A stretch of 64,000 nucleotides of DNA from CBDAQA01 sp965198865 (GCA_965198865.1 CBDAQA010000025.1:930001-994000); one strand, 5' to 3'. Counted from the stretch's first letter, positions 1 to 9,590 are shown. Program-made: numbers and translations. Notes: a model not told the origin generated them from the sequence alone.

Positions 1-1506
1 CGTGTCGCCCGGCTCGACCATCGCGATCGGCCCGCCGGCCGCCGCTTCCGGCGAGACGTGGCCGATGCACGCGCCGCGCGTCGCCCCGCTGAACCGGCCG
101 TCGGTCAGCAGTGCCACGCTCTCGCCCAGGCCGCGGCCCATGATGGCGCTGGTGCAGCTGAGCATCTCCTGCATGCCGGGGCCACCGCGGGGGCCCTCGT
201 AGCGGATGACGACCACGTCGCCGGCCTTCACCAGGCCGTCGAGCACGCCCTGCGTGGCCGACTCCTCGCTCTCGAAGATCACGGCGGGCCCGGCAAAGTT
301 GTGCATCGACGGGTGGACGGCCCCGATCTTCAGCACGCTGCCGTTGGGGGCGAGGTTGCCAAACAGCACGGCCAGCCCCCCGGTCTGGCTGTACGGGTTG
401 CTCAGCGGGCGGATCACGTCGGCATCCTTCACGGTGGCGTCGCCGATGTTCTCGCCCAGCGTTCTCCCGGTGACGGTGATGCAGTCCAGGTTCAGCGTGC
501 CCGGCTTGCCGGCGATCGTCTTGAGGATGGCCGAGATCCCGCCCGCGCGGAACACGTCCTCCATGTGGTATTTCCCGGCCGGCGCCACCTTGCACACGTA
601 CGGCACCCGCGCGCTCACCTCATTCAGGTGCGACAGCGGGAACGGCACCCCCGCCTCGATCGCCACCGCCAGCGCGTGCAGCACCGTGTTCGTGCTGCCG
701 CCCATCGCCACGTCGAGCGCGAAGGCGTTCTCGAACGACTTGTGCGTGAGGATGTCGCTGGGCCGGATGTTGTCCTTCACCAGTTGGACGATCCGCCGCC
801 CCGCCTCAGCGAACAGTTCATCCCGCGCCGGGTCGGTCGCCAGGATGGAGCCGTTGCCCGGCAGCGCCAGGCCCAGCGCCTCGTTCAGGCAGTTCATGCT
901 GTTGGCGGTGAACATGCCGCTGCAGCTGCCGCAGGTTGGGCAGGCGTTCTCCTCGATGTCCTGCAGCGTGGCCAGCGACATCTTGTTCGCCGACACCTGC
1001 CCCACCGCCTCGAACACCGTCGCCAGGTCGATCGCCTTGCCGTCCTTGCTCTTGCCGGCCTTCATGGGCCCGCCGCTGACGAAGATCGTCGGGATGTTGC
1101 ACCGGGCGGCGCCCATCATCATGCCGGGGACGATCTTGTCGCAGTTGGGGATGCACACCACGCCGTCGAAGCAGTGGGCGCGGAGCATCGTCTCGACCGA
1201 GTCGGCGATGATTTCCCGGCTCGGCAGGCTGTACTTCATCCCGCCGTGCCCCATGGCAATGCCGTCGTCCACGCCGATCGTGTTGAACTCGAACGGGATC
1301 CCGCCCGCCGCGTAGACGGCCTCGCGCACCTTCTTCCCCACCACGTCTAGGTGGGCGTGCCCCGGGATGATCTGCACGAAGCTGTTGCAGACGGCGATGA
1401 ACGGCTTGTCGAAGTCGGCCTCGCTCTTCACCACCCCGGTCGCCCGGAGCAGGCTGCGGTGCGGCGCGCGGATGACGCCCTTCTTGATCGTGTCGCTGAT
1501 GGCCAT
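1..1506 (-). CDS. ilvD: Dihydroxy-acid dehydratase, 3' end cut by window edge
   Basis: Dihydroxy-acid dehydratase converts 2,3-dihydroxy-3-methylbutanoate or -pentanoate to the 2-keto acids in valine, leucine and isoleucine synthesis; it is a cytoplasmic Fe-S enzyme. The frame stays open to base 1 and encodes 502 residues of an expected 555-570, so about 60 C-terminal residues lie outside the window. Visible family motifs include GVDDGIAMGHGGMKYSLPSR, CIPNCDKIVPGM and CPTCGSCSGMFTANSM; the cysteines in NCDK and TCGSC are the Fe-S ligands known for the family. The ATG at 1506 is preceded by a GAGGA ribosome site about 8 bases upstream. No other branched-chain gene is visible nearby. Confidence 0.97.
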   Translation of the reverse strand, partial: MAISDTIKKGVIRAPHRSLLRATGVVKSEADFDKPFIAVCNSFVQIIPGHAHLDVVGKKVREAVYAAGGIPFEFNTIGVDDGIAMGHGGMKYSLPSREIIADSVETMLRAHCFDGVVCIPNCDKIVPGMMMGAARCNIPTIFVSGGPMKAGKSKDGKAIDLATVFEAVGQVSANKMSLATLQDIEENACPTCGSCSGMFTANSMNCLNEALGLALPGNGSILATDPARDELFAEAGRRIVQLVKDNIRPSDILTHKSFENAFALDVAMGGSTNTVLHALAVAIEAGVPFPLSHLNEVSARVPYVCKVAPAGKYHMEDVFRAGGISAILKTIAGKPGTLNLDCITVTGRTLGENIGDATVKDADVIRPLSNPYSQTGGLAVLFGNLAPNGSVLKIGAVHPSMHNFAGPAVIFESEESATQGVLDGLVKAGDVVVIRYEGPRGGPGMQEMLSCTSAIMGRGLGESVALLTDGRFSGATRGACIGHVSPEAAAGGPIAMVEPGDT

Positions 1507-1666
1507 GGTCGGTGTCCTCGTCTCGGTTCGTGAGGCGGCATTCTAGCACGCCTGCCCGCCGCCGGGGACACCTCGAGACGAGACACCGCGCCAATTGAGC
1601 GAACCGCACATTTGGCCTCCGCGATCGCGCCGGGGGTTGCGTCCGATCCCGGCCCGGACGACCGGA

Positions 1667-3832
1667 TCACCCCACCGCGAAAGGCGATGACACCGCCGGC
1701 CGCAGCTTGCCGCAGGCGGCGGTCAGGCGGGCCCGAGCACCGGGGAACATGCCCAGCACGTCGTCGCCGGCGAACGTGGCGACGCCGCCGGTGACGGTCG
1801 CCGTGGCGACGGTCGTCTTCGGGTTGGACCGCAACGCGACGACCTGCCCGTCGGCGAGGGCGACGCCGTTGCCGTACTTGTCGATCACGGCCACCGCGGC
1901 GGCGAGCACGCCGCCCGTGACCGTCGGCTGCTTTGAGAACGTCAGCTTGGCCGGCGCTCCGGCCGCCACGTTGAGGGCCTGCTGGACCGACTCCCCGTCC
2001 GCCGCCCGCACGCTGACGGTGTACGTCCCGGCCACGGTTAGCTTCGGCAGGCGGACGGTGGCCCGCCCCTGCGCCACGCGGGCCGTCAGCGTCCGCAACG
2101 TCGCCCCGCTGCCGGCCGGCGCGGTCACGGTCACCGACACCGTCGCCCCCTTCGCGGGGACGGTCCAGTTCGGGAACGACTGGGCCACGTTGACCGCGAC
2201 CGTCCCGGCCGACTGGCCAGCCGCGACCGAGGCGGCCGCGAGCAGCGGCGACGTCACGTACACGGTCACCGTGGCCCGGGCCAGCGTGCCGCCGCTGAAC
2301 GTCAGGGCGTAGGTGCCGGCGCTCGGGAACGTGAGATCCCCGAAGCCCGCCGTGCCGCCGGCGGTCGCAAGGGTCGTCGTGCCGCCGAGCGTCTGGCCGC
2401 TCGCGTTGGCGGTGATCGTGTAGCCGCCGTCGGCCACAGGGTTGCCGTAGGCATCGGTGACGCCGACCGTGATCGGGCTGACCGGTTGCCCCGCCAGCAC
2501 GACGGCCGAGGCGGGCGTGGCAGTGAGGGCCGATGCCGCGGCGGGCAGGACCGCGAACGCCTTCGAGCTGGCCGAGCCAACGGTCACCGCGTAGGTGCCC
2601 GCCGCCGTCAGCACCGTGCCGCTCAACAGCGTCGCCTGGCCGTTGGCGACCGGGGCCTGCTCGGTGGAGTAGAGGACGCCCCCCTTGGTTACCGCGATGG
2701 TGATCGTCGTGCCGTCGTGGGCGTGGACGGCGTTGCCGTAGGCGTCGTCCAGCTGCACGAGCACGCCGGCCATCGCCTGGCCCGCGGTGACGGTCGTCGG
2801 CTGGGTGAGGAACTGGAACTGGGCAACGTCGTCCAGCGACGTGACGTCGAACGGCGTCGACGTGACGGCCGGCAGGCTCGCCGCGACCGCCGACAGGGTG
2901 TAGGTGCCGGCGGTCGTCAGCGCGACCGCGCCGAAGCTGGCGACGCCGGCGGTGGCCGTCGCGGCGCGGGTGCCGACCGGCGTGGTGAGCGTGACGGCCG
3001 TGGCGGCGGTGGGGACGACGTTGCCGAACGCGTCGACCACGTCGACCTCGGGCTGGAGCGCCTGCCCCGCCGGGATCGACGCCGGCACCGCCGCGAACGC
3101 CAGCGCCGCCACCGGCCCGGCCGTGACGGTCGGCGTGTTGAGGTTCACCTGCCGCAGGTCGCCGTAGCTGAACGTCAGGTACGTCTCGCCCGCGTGGGGC
3201 AGCGTGAGGTCGGCGAACGTCGCCTGGCCGTTGACGACCGGCTCGGCGGTGGTCCCGCCGAGGTAGTCCGAGTCCTGGTCGATCGCGCCGCTGTAGACGT
3301 TGGGCACGACGTACACGGCCGACGTGGCCGACGTGACGACGTTGCCGAACGCGTCCTCAATCGTGGCGGTGATCGGCCCCAGCGTCGCCCCGGCCGCGAC
3401 CGACGCCGGGCTCGACGCCGGCCCCACCACCGACAGCGCGGCCGCCTGGGCCGGCGTCACGGCGATGGCCGTCGACGTCGCCGCCGTCAGGCCGGTCGCG
3501 GTGGCACGCAGGGTGTAGGTGCCGACCTTGGTGAGGGCGGCCGCGTTGATCGTCGCCACGCCGGCCACGGCCACGGCGGAGGCCGTGCCAATGAGGGTGG
3601 CCCCGCTCGGGCCGGACGCCACCGACACGGTGACGGTGCTCGACTGCGTCGTGTCGATCCGCCCCGACCCATCCTCCAGGGCGACGGTCAGGCGCAGCGC
3701 CGCCCCCGCCGCGGCGGTCGATGCCGGCTGGACCGTGAAGGCCGCGTGCGTGGCGGCCGACAGCAGCGCCCGCCGCTCCAGCGGCTCGACGGCGCACCGT
3801 GTCCTGCTCAGCCCACGCGTGCCGCGCCTCAT
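1667..3832 (-). CDS. Large secreted Ig-like repeat protein with LEPR-type N-terminus
   Basis: A 721-residue protein with a basic start followed by VEPLERRALLSA, which resembles the LEPRxLLS motif near the N-terminus of many large planctomycete exported proteins. The rest is about seven Ig-like beta-sandwich repeats of roughly 90 residues, each with a D-(A/K)-(Y/F)-GN-x-V turn (DAFGNVV, DAYGNAV, DAYGNPV, DKYGNGV) and ending in GTYTL. Such folds usually serve in adhesion or cell-surface architecture. No catalytic motif, C-terminal anchor or membrane segment is visible. It lies downstream of a clear paralogue (4065-5567) on the same strand with a terminator between them. Function beyond an extracellular structural role is unknown. 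Confidence 0.85.
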   Translation of the reverse strand: MRRGTRGLSRTRCAVEPLERRALLSAATHAAFTVQPASTAAAGAALRLTVALEDGSGRIDTTQSSTVTVSVASGPSGATLIGTASAVAVAGVATINAAALTKVGTYTLRATATGLTAATSTAIAVTPAQAAALSVVGPASSPASVAAGATLGPITATIEDAFGNVVTSATSAVYVVPNVYSGAIDQDSDYLGGTTAEPVVNGQATFADLTLPHAGETYLTFSYGDLRQVNLNTPTVTAGPVAALAFAAVPASIPAGQALQPEVDVVDAFGNVVPTAATAVTLTTPVGTRAATATAGVASFGAVALTTAGTYTLSAVAASLPAVTSTPFDVTSLDDVAQFQFLTQPTTVTAGQAMAGVLVQLDDAYGNAVHAHDGTTITIAVTKGGVLYSTEQAPVANGQATLLSGTVLTAAGTYAVTVGSASSKAFAVLPAAASALTATPASAVVLAGQPVSPITVGVTDAYGNPVADGGYTITANASGQTLGGTTTLATAGGTAGFGDLTFPSAGTYALTFSGGTLARATVTVYVTSPLLAAASVAAGQSAGTVAVNVAQSFPNWTVPAKGATVSVTVTAPAGSGATLRTLTARVAQGRATVRLPKLTVAGTYTVSVRAADGESVQQALNVAAGAPAKLTFSKQPTVTGGVLAAAVAVIDKYGNGVALADGQVVALRSNPKTTVATATVTGGVATFAGDDVLGMFPGARARLTAACGKLRPAVSSPFAVG

Positions 3833-3992
3833 GCCGTTCCAGTCCGTTGGTGCCGCCGCCGCCCACGGCGGCCCCGTGGCCCCGAACCGGCAGCGTCTCG
3901 AAATCCATCGGGCGATGGGGCCGGGAACTTTACGGGACGATGCGCGGGTTCGATAGTCGCCCGGTGCCCGCGCTGCGCAGCGGTCGCCCGGA

Positions 3993-4035
3993 TGAACGAA
4001 AGCACGGCGGGGCCGACGTTTCGTCGGCCCCGCCG
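3993..4035 (-). terminator. Rho-independent terminator of the 4065-5567 gene
   Basis: Perfect 14-bp arms at 4005-4018 and 4022-4035 form a GC-rich hairpin. On the minus strand it is followed by a T-rich tail (CTTTCGTT). It starts about 30 bases after the stop of the gene at 4065-5567 and separates the two tandem Ig-repeat genes. Confidence 0.75.
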
Positions 4036-4064
4036 GTTTCAGGGTTATCCAATCGGCCGGTCGC

Positions 4065-5567
4065 TCACGCGATCGTGTAGGTCGCGTCGGTCGAGACGGT
4101 CAACTTGCCCAGCGACGCGGTCAGCTTCGCGTAGCCGCCGGGGTTGATCGCGCTCGACACCGACAGGCCGCCGGTGAAGGTGGCGACGCCGTCCTCCAGC
4201 GTGGCGGTCGTCGCGCCGGTCAGGGCGGCCAGCTTGCCGAAGGTCGACCCGTGGCCCAGCGACAGCGTGACGGCCGCGCCGTCGGCCGCGGCGGTGAGGT
4301 TGCCCCACCTGTCGATCGCCTGCACGGCGGCGGTCGCGGTGCCGTTCAACAGCGACGGCAGCTTGGTGAACACCAGCTTGGCCGCCGCGGCGGGCTGGAC
4401 GACGATCGACTGCGTCACCGTCGCGCCGGTCGCGTCGGTCAGCGTCACCGTGTACGTGCCGGCGACGTGCAGGCTCAGCTTCGGCAGCATGGCCAGGCCG
4501 GCCTTGACGTGGATCGCGCCGCTCAGGGCGATCGTGCCGTCGGCCGAGCTGGCGATGCTCAGCTGCACGGTCTGGGCCGCCTTTGCCTTGGCGAGCGCGA
4601 CGGACGGAAGCGACGCCGACACGTCGATCGTCACGGCGGCGGACTTCGCGCCGGCGATCAGCGTGGCGATCGGGACGATCACCGGCGTCGGGGCGGGCGT
4701 CACGGTCGGCGTCGGGCTGGGGGTCGGCGTGGTGGTCGGCGTCGTGTGGGCGACGGTGACGGTGACGGGTGCCGACGTGGCGGCGGCCAGCGTCTTGGTG
4801 GTCGCGGTCAGCACGTCGGTGCCGACCGTGGTGATGGTCAGGTTGCTGAACGTCGCGACGCCGTTGACGGCCGTCACCGTGGCCGTCGGAACGTTGATGG
4901 CGGCGGTGGTCGCGGCCGTCACGGCCTGCGTGGCCAACGTGACGACTGAGCTCGCCGTCGTCACCACGTTGCCGTACAGGTCCTCAACGGCGACCACCAC
5001 CGGCTGCACCGCCTGGCCCAGCAGGGCCAGGACCGGCTGGCTGATGACGGCCAGCTGCGACGCGGCGGCGGCGGTCACGTGGGTGACGGTGGACGTCACC
5101 GACGTCAGGCCGGTTGCGACGGCCTTGAACGTGTAGTCGCCGGCCTTGGTCACGACGACGTCATTGAACGTGGCGACGCCGTTGACGGCGGTCGCCGAGA
5201 CGGTGCCGCTCAGCGTCGCCCCGACCGGGCCGCTGGCGATGGCCAGGGTGACGGTGCCGGCCTGCGACAGGTCAACGTTGCCGTTCGCGTCGGCCAGGTG
5301 GACGACGATCACCCCGCCGCCGCCGGCGGACAGGCTGGTCGGAACGGCGGTGACGACGGCCTGCGTCGCCTTGCCAACCGTGCCCGCGACGACCGTCGAG
5401 ACGGTCTGGGTGACGTTGGTGCCATACACGTTGACGTTGGGCGATGCGGTCGTGACCGACATCATCAGGCGGGACTCGACCGCCTCCATCACCGCGCGAC
5501 GACCGCGGGCGATGGAGCGGGTGTTACCGGACGCGACACGCTGGATCTGGCTCATCTTGGCATTCAT
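4065..5567 (-). CDS. Secreted Ig-like repeat protein, paralogue of the 1667-3832 gene
   Basis: A 500-residue paralogue of the adjacent Ig-repeat protein. The start at 5567 is preferred over an in-frame ATG at 5594 because an AAAGGGA ribosome site precedes it at suitable spacing. The N-terminus is basic and contains VMEAVESRLMMSV, a variant of the LEPRxLLS-type motif. Ig-like repeats with GNV turns follow (for example ASGPVGATLSGT, matching ASGPSGATLIGT in the neighbour). A Thr-Pro tract (TPTPSPTPTVTPAPTP) around residues 290-310 looks like an extended linker between two repeat blocks. The C-terminal repeat ends LTASLGKLTVST, a signature shared with the relic at 5825-5938. It is probably exported; an adhesion or structural role is inferred. 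Confidence 0.85.
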   Translation of the reverse strand: MNAKMSQIQRVASGNTRSIARGRRAVMEAVESRLMMSVTTASPNVNVYGTNVTQTVSTVVAGTVGKATQAVVTAVPTSLSAGGGGVIVVHLADANGNVDLSQAGTVTLAIASGPVGATLSGTVSATAVNGVATFNDVVVTKAGDYTFKAVATGLTSVTSTVTHVTAAAASQLAVISQPVLALLGQAVQPVVVAVEDLYGNVVTTASSVVTLATQAVTAATTAAINVPTATVTAVNGVATFSNLTITTVGTDVLTATTKTLAAATSAPVTVTVAHTTPTTTPTPSPTPTVTPAPTPVIVPIATLIAGAKSAAVTIDVSASLPSVALAKAKAAQTVQLSIASSADGTIALSGAIHVKAGLAMLPKLSLHVAGTYTVTLTDATGATVTQSIVVQPAAAAKLVFTKLPSLLNGTATAAVQAIDRWGNLTAAADGAAVTLSLGHGSTFGKLAALTGATTATLEDGVATFTGGLSVSSAINPGGYAKLTASLGKLTVSTDATYTIA

Positions 5568-6016
5568 GGCGATTCCCTTTAGTCGGGACCACACATCGGC
5601 CGTTATCGGGCGGCCTTACCATGGATATCGAGCCGCCCCAGACACGGCTTTACGTGCAGCTGGGACCATGCGTTATGGCGATCTGGGGGAGGTGGGTAGG
5701 GGCGGGAACCGTGCTGGGATACCGGCTCAAGCCGCGCGGCGGAAGCCCGCGGGCGGTGGTGGCCAGATGTGGGCGGGCTTGCGAACGGTCCGCGGGCTGC
5801 CGCCGCGCGGCTGGAAAGGGAGAGTCAGCTCGCAGCGAACGAAGACGTCACCGACAGCTTGCCGACGACGGCGGTCAGGCTCTCGCGAGTGCCGGGCGTC
5901 GCGCCGGTCACCGCGACATTGGCGAACGTCGCGACGTACCGGGAGAGGGAGCAGGACAAGACGCTGCCCGAAGAATTGGAGCCCGCCGTAGTGGAGGGGG
6001 TCGACTGAGAGAGCGA
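5568..6016. other. Intergenic region with promoter of the Ig gene and a gene relic
   Basis: A 449-bp gap between two minus-strand genes. It holds the leader of the 4065-5567 gene, the Ig-gene relic at 5825-5938, and near 5709-5727 a short GGATACCGGCT motif that recurs near 8083. No intact gene was found. Confidence 0.6.
5825..5938 (-). pseudogene. Relic of a third Ig-repeat gene (last 37 codons plus stop)
   Basis: On the minus strand these bases read YVATFANVAVTG...LTAVVGKLSVTSSFAAS followed by TGA. This aligns with the C-termini of both neighbouring Ig-repeat proteins (GVATFTGG...LTASLGKLTVST and GVATFAGD...LTAACGKLRPAV). Upstream the frame becomes a Ser/Thr-rich sequence without the repeat pattern and meets a stop near 6016, so only the terminal part of a former gene remains. 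This suggests a three-gene tandem array that lost one member by deletion. Confidence 0.65.
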
Positions 6017-7294
6017 TCAGCCGATGATCTCGTCCACCGCGGCCGCGGCGAGGTCGCGCCACTTCTCGGCAACGTGCAGTCTTCGGAAGCTGAGCTGCTG
6101 GTTCATGGCGGTCGTCATCGGCGAGCTCTGGGCGAAGGGGCGGGTGGAGCCGTCGGGGCCGACGACCAGCACTTCGTCGCCCTTGCCGCCGTCGGTGGCG
6201 TAGGGGGCGTCGCTGGGCTCGTCGTAGAACAGGTCGTAGGCCGGGTCGCCGCCGGCGGCCTCCACGCGGTCGGCCGCCTCTTGGGCGGCGCGGCGGGCAC
6301 CGGCGCTGTCGGCGCGGTGGGTCATGTCGATCGTCTTGAACAGGCCGCGGAACAGCAGGCCGCGGCACAGGGCGTTCAACGTGGCGTCGGCCGAGCCGGT
6401 CCACACCTTGAAGCAGTGCCAGACCGAGACGTCGTCCAGGTCGCGGAACTCCTCGATCGTGAACCGCTGGCCCAGCAGCGCCTTGAAGACCGGCGTCTCG
6501 CGGGCGGGCCACTCCAGGCGGTCCTGCACGGCGAGCCGCTTGGCACGCTGGAGCGCGAGCTTCACCATGCCCTCGGCACTGCGGACCACCTTGTGGAAGT
6601 AGACGTTGCGGTACATGTGGTACCGGGCCTGCAGGTAGGCCTCGACGGCCGACACGCCCTTGAACGTGACGGCCAACCGGTTGCTGGCAAGGTCGACCGT
6701 GAACGCGTGCAGCAGCCAGTTCAGGTCGTAGTCGCCGTACCGGCTGCCGGTCATGTGGTTGTCGCGGAGCAGGTAGTCGAGCCGGTCGGCGTCGAGCTGG
6801 CTGCTGAGCACGTCGCAGTAGAAGCTGCGCGCGGGCTTGCAGTTGAGCAGGTCGAGCACGCGCTCGGGCAGCAGCTTGTCGAACTGGAACAGGATGCGGT
6901 GGACCTCGCTGCCCGGGTCGATGATGACCCGGCCGGTCAGCCGCTCATGGTGGATGCCGCTGACCCGCTCGAACACGTGGCTGAACGGGCCGTGGCCGAG
7001 GTCGTGCAGCAACGCCGCGGCCAAGCAGACCGTCTCCTGGTCCGGGTCGAGGGTGACCGAGTGGCGGAGCTGGTCCAGGATCCGGCGGGCGGTCTCCATC
7101 ACGCCGAGGCTGTGGCTGTAGCGGCTGTGGTCGGCCCCGGGGTAGGCGAAGCTGGCCATGCCGAGCTGGCGGATGCGGCGGAGCCGCTGGAACTCGGCGG
7201 CGTTCAGCAGCCGGTACAGCAGCGCGTCGGTCGGGCGGTCCAGACGGAAGGCGATCACGTCGTGGACCGGGTCGCGGATGATCTTCTCAGCCAT
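6017..7294 (-). CDS. HD-domain phosphohydrolase (YdhJ/SAMHD1-like)
   Basis: A 425-residue cytoplasmic HD-superfamily metal-dependent phosphohydrolase. The N-terminus MAEKIIRDPVHDVIAF and the core HSRYSHSLGVMETARRIL ... LLHDLGHGPFSHVFE supply the H...HD metal ligands typical of the COG1078 family. Relatives include dNTP triphosphohydrolases such as SAMHD1, but substrates vary within the family, so dNTP hydrolysis is only a possibility. Length is normal for the group. It is transcribed away from apaG, whose start lies about 190 bases upstream on the other strand. Confidence 0.9.
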   Translation of the reverse strand: MAEKIIRDPVHDVIAFRLDRPTDALLYRLLNAAEFQRLRRIRQLGMASFAYPGADHSRYSHSLGVMETARRILDQLRHSVTLDPDQETVCLAAALLHDLGHGPFSHVFERVSGIHHERLTGRVIIDPGSEVHRILFQFDKLLPERVLDLLNCKPARSFYCDVLSSQLDADRLDYLLRDNHMTGSRYGDYDLNWLLHAFTVDLASNRLAVTFKGVSAVEAYLQARYHMYRNVYFHKVVRSAEGMVKLALQRAKRLAVQDRLEWPARETPVFKALLGQRFTIEEFRDLDDVSVWHCFKVWTGSADATLNALCRGLLFRGLFKTIDMTHRADSAGARRAAQEAADRVEAAGGDPAYDLFYDEPSDAPYATDGGKGDEVLVVGPDGSTRPFAQSSPMTTAMNQQLSFRRLHVAEKWRDLAAAAVDEIIG

Positions 7295-7484
7295 GGCGGA
7301 TCGCTTGTCGCAGTGGGATCAGATTGTCAGGGCAAGCCGGCGTCCGGAGCGGGTCATTCTACGCAAAATCCGAAGCGCACCCACCCGGTGGAGCGGCCGG
7401 CGGTTTTGGTGTCTAATGTGTCGAGCCGTCCCGGAGCCCCCGTCGTCAGCCGGCGGGGTGGGGCGAGCGGAGGTGCGAGCATCT

Positions 7485-7886
7485 ATGCCAACGTCAACCG
7501 CCATCGAGCCCGTCGTCCCCCCCGTGGCCGCCCACGGGATCCGCGTCACGACCGTGCCGGCGTACGCCGCCGAGCACTCGGACCCGGAGGCGGGGAAGCA
7601 CGTGTTCACCTACACGATCACCATCCACAACGACGGCGACGGCGCCGCGAAGCTGGTCAGCCGGCACTGGGTGATCATCGACGGCAACGGCAAGCGCGAG
7701 GACGTGCGGGGCCCCGGCGTGGTCGGGCAGACGCCGCGCGTCGAGCCGGGCGCGTCGTACGAGTACCAGAGCTTCTGCCCGCTGAAGACCCGCTGGGGCA
7801 CGATGGAGGGGTCGTACCACATGCGGCGGGACGACGGCACCGAGTTCGACGTGGCCGTGCCGCGGTTCGTGCTGCACGTGGACTGA
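7485..7886 (+). CDS. apaG: ApaG family protein
   Basis: A 133-residue single-domain protein matching the ApaG/DUF525 fold, a small beta-sandwich. Visible signatures are FTYTITIHNDGDGAAKLVSR, HWVIIDGNG, GPGVVGQTPRVEPGASYEYQ and the C-terminal GSYHMRRDDG...VPRF. The ATG at 7485 was chosen because GGAGGTG lies about 10 bases upstream and the family normally begins a few residues before this domain; the frame is open further upstream but that sequence is unrelated. The molecular role of ApaG is not firmly established; it is historically linked to divalent cation efflux and Ap4A metabolism. Confidence 0.93.
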   Translation: MPTSTAIEPVVPPVAAHGIRVTTVPAYAAEHSDPEAGKHVFTYTITIHNDGDGAAKLVSRHWVIIDGNGKREDVRGPGVVGQTPRVEPGASYEYQSFCPLKTRWGTMEGSYHMRRDDGTEFDVAVPRFVLHVD

Positions 7887-8122
7887 CGCCGAGCCGAGTA
7901 CACCGTCAAATCCGGCGTCTGATCCGCGTGCCGGATGATGGTGTCGCATTCGCGCGGACGGGACGGAGCGTCGCTTGCGTCCTGCGGCGACGATCTCGCG
8001 AAGGCGCAAGCGACTGCTGACGGACCTGCGCGAACGAGACGCCGGCACACGTGTGAGGTGCGACGAAGACCCGGGGGCGTCCCTCGGATACCGGCTTGGA
8101 CCACCATCGAGATGTTCTGCCC

Positions 8123-9559
8123 ATGCGTTTGAAGCGACCGACCAGCATCTGGATCGTGGGCTGCGCCGTCACGTTGGCGGCCGGGGCACTGGCGCTCGGC
8201 GAGCCGGCGACCGGGCCGTCGACGGCCCCCGCCGCGACGCAGGCGGTGGCGACGCAGCCGGCCGACGCGGACGTGGTCGCCCTCATCCGCCGGTTGGGAG
8301 CCGACGACGAGGCGGATCGGGCCAACGCCCAACAGCAGCTGGTCGACCTCGGCTCGACGGCCACCGACGAGCTGCGGCGGGCGGCGGACCACGACGCCGA
8401 CCTGGAGGTGCGGAACCGAGCCAACGCGGCGCTGGCGCAGATCCGCGACCGCGATGCCAACGGTCCGACGCTTGTCAGCCTGCACGTCCACCAGGCGAAC
8501 CTGACGTCGGTGCTGGCCGAGCTGAGCAGGCAGGCGCACGCCGAGGTGGCGCAGGCGTACGTCACCGTGGCGGGTCGGGCCGGGGGTCCGATGGTGACGT
8601 TGGACGCGGACCGCCAGCCGTTCTGGGAGGTGCTGGCGGACGTGTGCGGGCAGGCGAACGTCTGCCCGCTGCCACAGCTGGAGACGGCGAACCGCAACAG
8701 GCTGCTGTTATACCCGACGTCGCGCAACTGGCTGGCCAAGGGGCCGCACCAGGCGGCCGGGGCGTTCTGCGTGGGCGTGGCCGAGGTGGCGCGGATGACG
8801 TCGGTCGACCTGGCCGGCCCGCCGCTCACGAACGACTGGTTCACGGTCCGGCTGATCGTGTTCCCCGAGCCGAAGCTGGTGGTGACGCAGGTGTCGCCGC
8901 TGGCGCTGCGGGAGGCGACCGACGACGCGGGCAACTCCCTGGTGCCCCCAGCCCCGGCCGGGCTGATGCGGGCGATGGTCCGCATGGGCGGGCGGATGCC
9001 GCTGCGGACGGTCGACACCCGGCTGAAGTACCCGTCGGACCACCCCGGCCACCGGATCGCCACGCTGGCCGGCGACCTGGCGGTGACGCTGGCGCAGGGG
9101 GCGCAGCGGTTCGAGGCCGACGACGTGCTGGGCCACCCCCACGTCACCCGGCCGCTGCCGGGCGTGAAGGCGCGCGTGTCGATGGCGCGGCAGGGGCTGG
9201 GCTTCGCGGTGACGGTCGAGCTGGCGCGCGACGGGATGGCCGACGCCCAGTGGTACGCGATGACCAACCGGGTGAACGACTTGTCGTTGGAGGACGCGGC
9301 CGGCCGGCCGCTGACGCCGCCGTACGCGTGGATCTACGACGCGTCGAACTCCGACGCGACGTTCAAGGCGACCGGCACCTTCAGCCGGCAGGTGGCGATG
9401 GGCGCGAACCTGCTGATGAACCGCATGGGCGTCGCCGCCAACCCCAACGCCGCCCCCGCCGCCCCGCCCGGCGAGCCGGTCCGGATCGTGTGGAACGTCG
9501 CCGCCCGGTTCAAGGTGGTCACCGTGCCGGTCGCGTTCCACGACCTGCCGATGCCGTGA
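8123..9559 (+). CDS. Secreted protein of unknown function with HEAT-like N-terminal segment
   Basis: A 478-residue protein starting MRLKRPTSIWIVGCAVTLAA, a good Sec signal peptide, followed by a Thr-Ala-Pro linker (ATGPSTAPAATQ) common in this genome. Residues about 40-110 (LIRRLGADDEADRANAQQQL, RNRANAALAQIRDRD) look like a short HEAT/armadillo-type helical repeat. The segment after it (LVSLHVHQANLTSVLAELSR) resembles a secretin/TonB short N-terminal domain, though weakly. The remainder, rich in beta structure and ending VTVPVAFHDLP, matches nothing I recognise. An in-frame ATG at 8096 exists, but the 8123 start gives the cleaner signal peptide. Likely periplasmic. Confidence 0.75.
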   Translation: MRLKRPTSIWIVGCAVTLAAGALALGEPATGPSTAPAATQAVATQPADADVVALIRRLGADDEADRANAQQQLVDLGSTATDELRRAADHDADLEVRNRANAALAQIRDRDANGPTLVSLHVHQANLTSVLAELSRQAHAEVAQAYVTVAGRAGGPMVTLDADRQPFWEVLADVCGQANVCPLPQLETANRNRLLLYPTSRNWLAKGPHQAAGAFCVGVAEVARMTSVDLAGPPLTNDWFTVRLIVFPEPKLVVTQVSPLALREATDDAGNSLVPPAPAGLMRAMVRMGGRMPLRTVDTRLKYPSDHPGHRIATLAGDLAVTLAQGAQRFEADDVLGHPHVTRPLPGVKARVSMARQGLGFAVTVELARDGMADAQWYAMTNRVNDLSLEDAAGRPLTPPYAWIYDASNSDATFKATGTFSRQVAMGANLLMNRMGVAANPNAAPAAPPGEPVRIVWNVAARFKVVTVPVAFHDLPMP

Positions 9560-9590
9560 CGGGCCGCCGGTGGTGGGATATCATCCGGGC

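Noticed and set aside
58..1350. Long open frames on the plus strand opposite ilvD
   Set aside because: They give Arg/His/Ala-rich low-complexity translations typical of antisense frames in GC-rich DNA; the minus-strand frame encodes a clear IlvD.
2486..4147. A 553-codon plus-strand open frame across the Ig-repeat gene
   Set aside because: The translation is Arg/Gly-rich without any fold pattern and is a shadow of the Ig-repeat frame.
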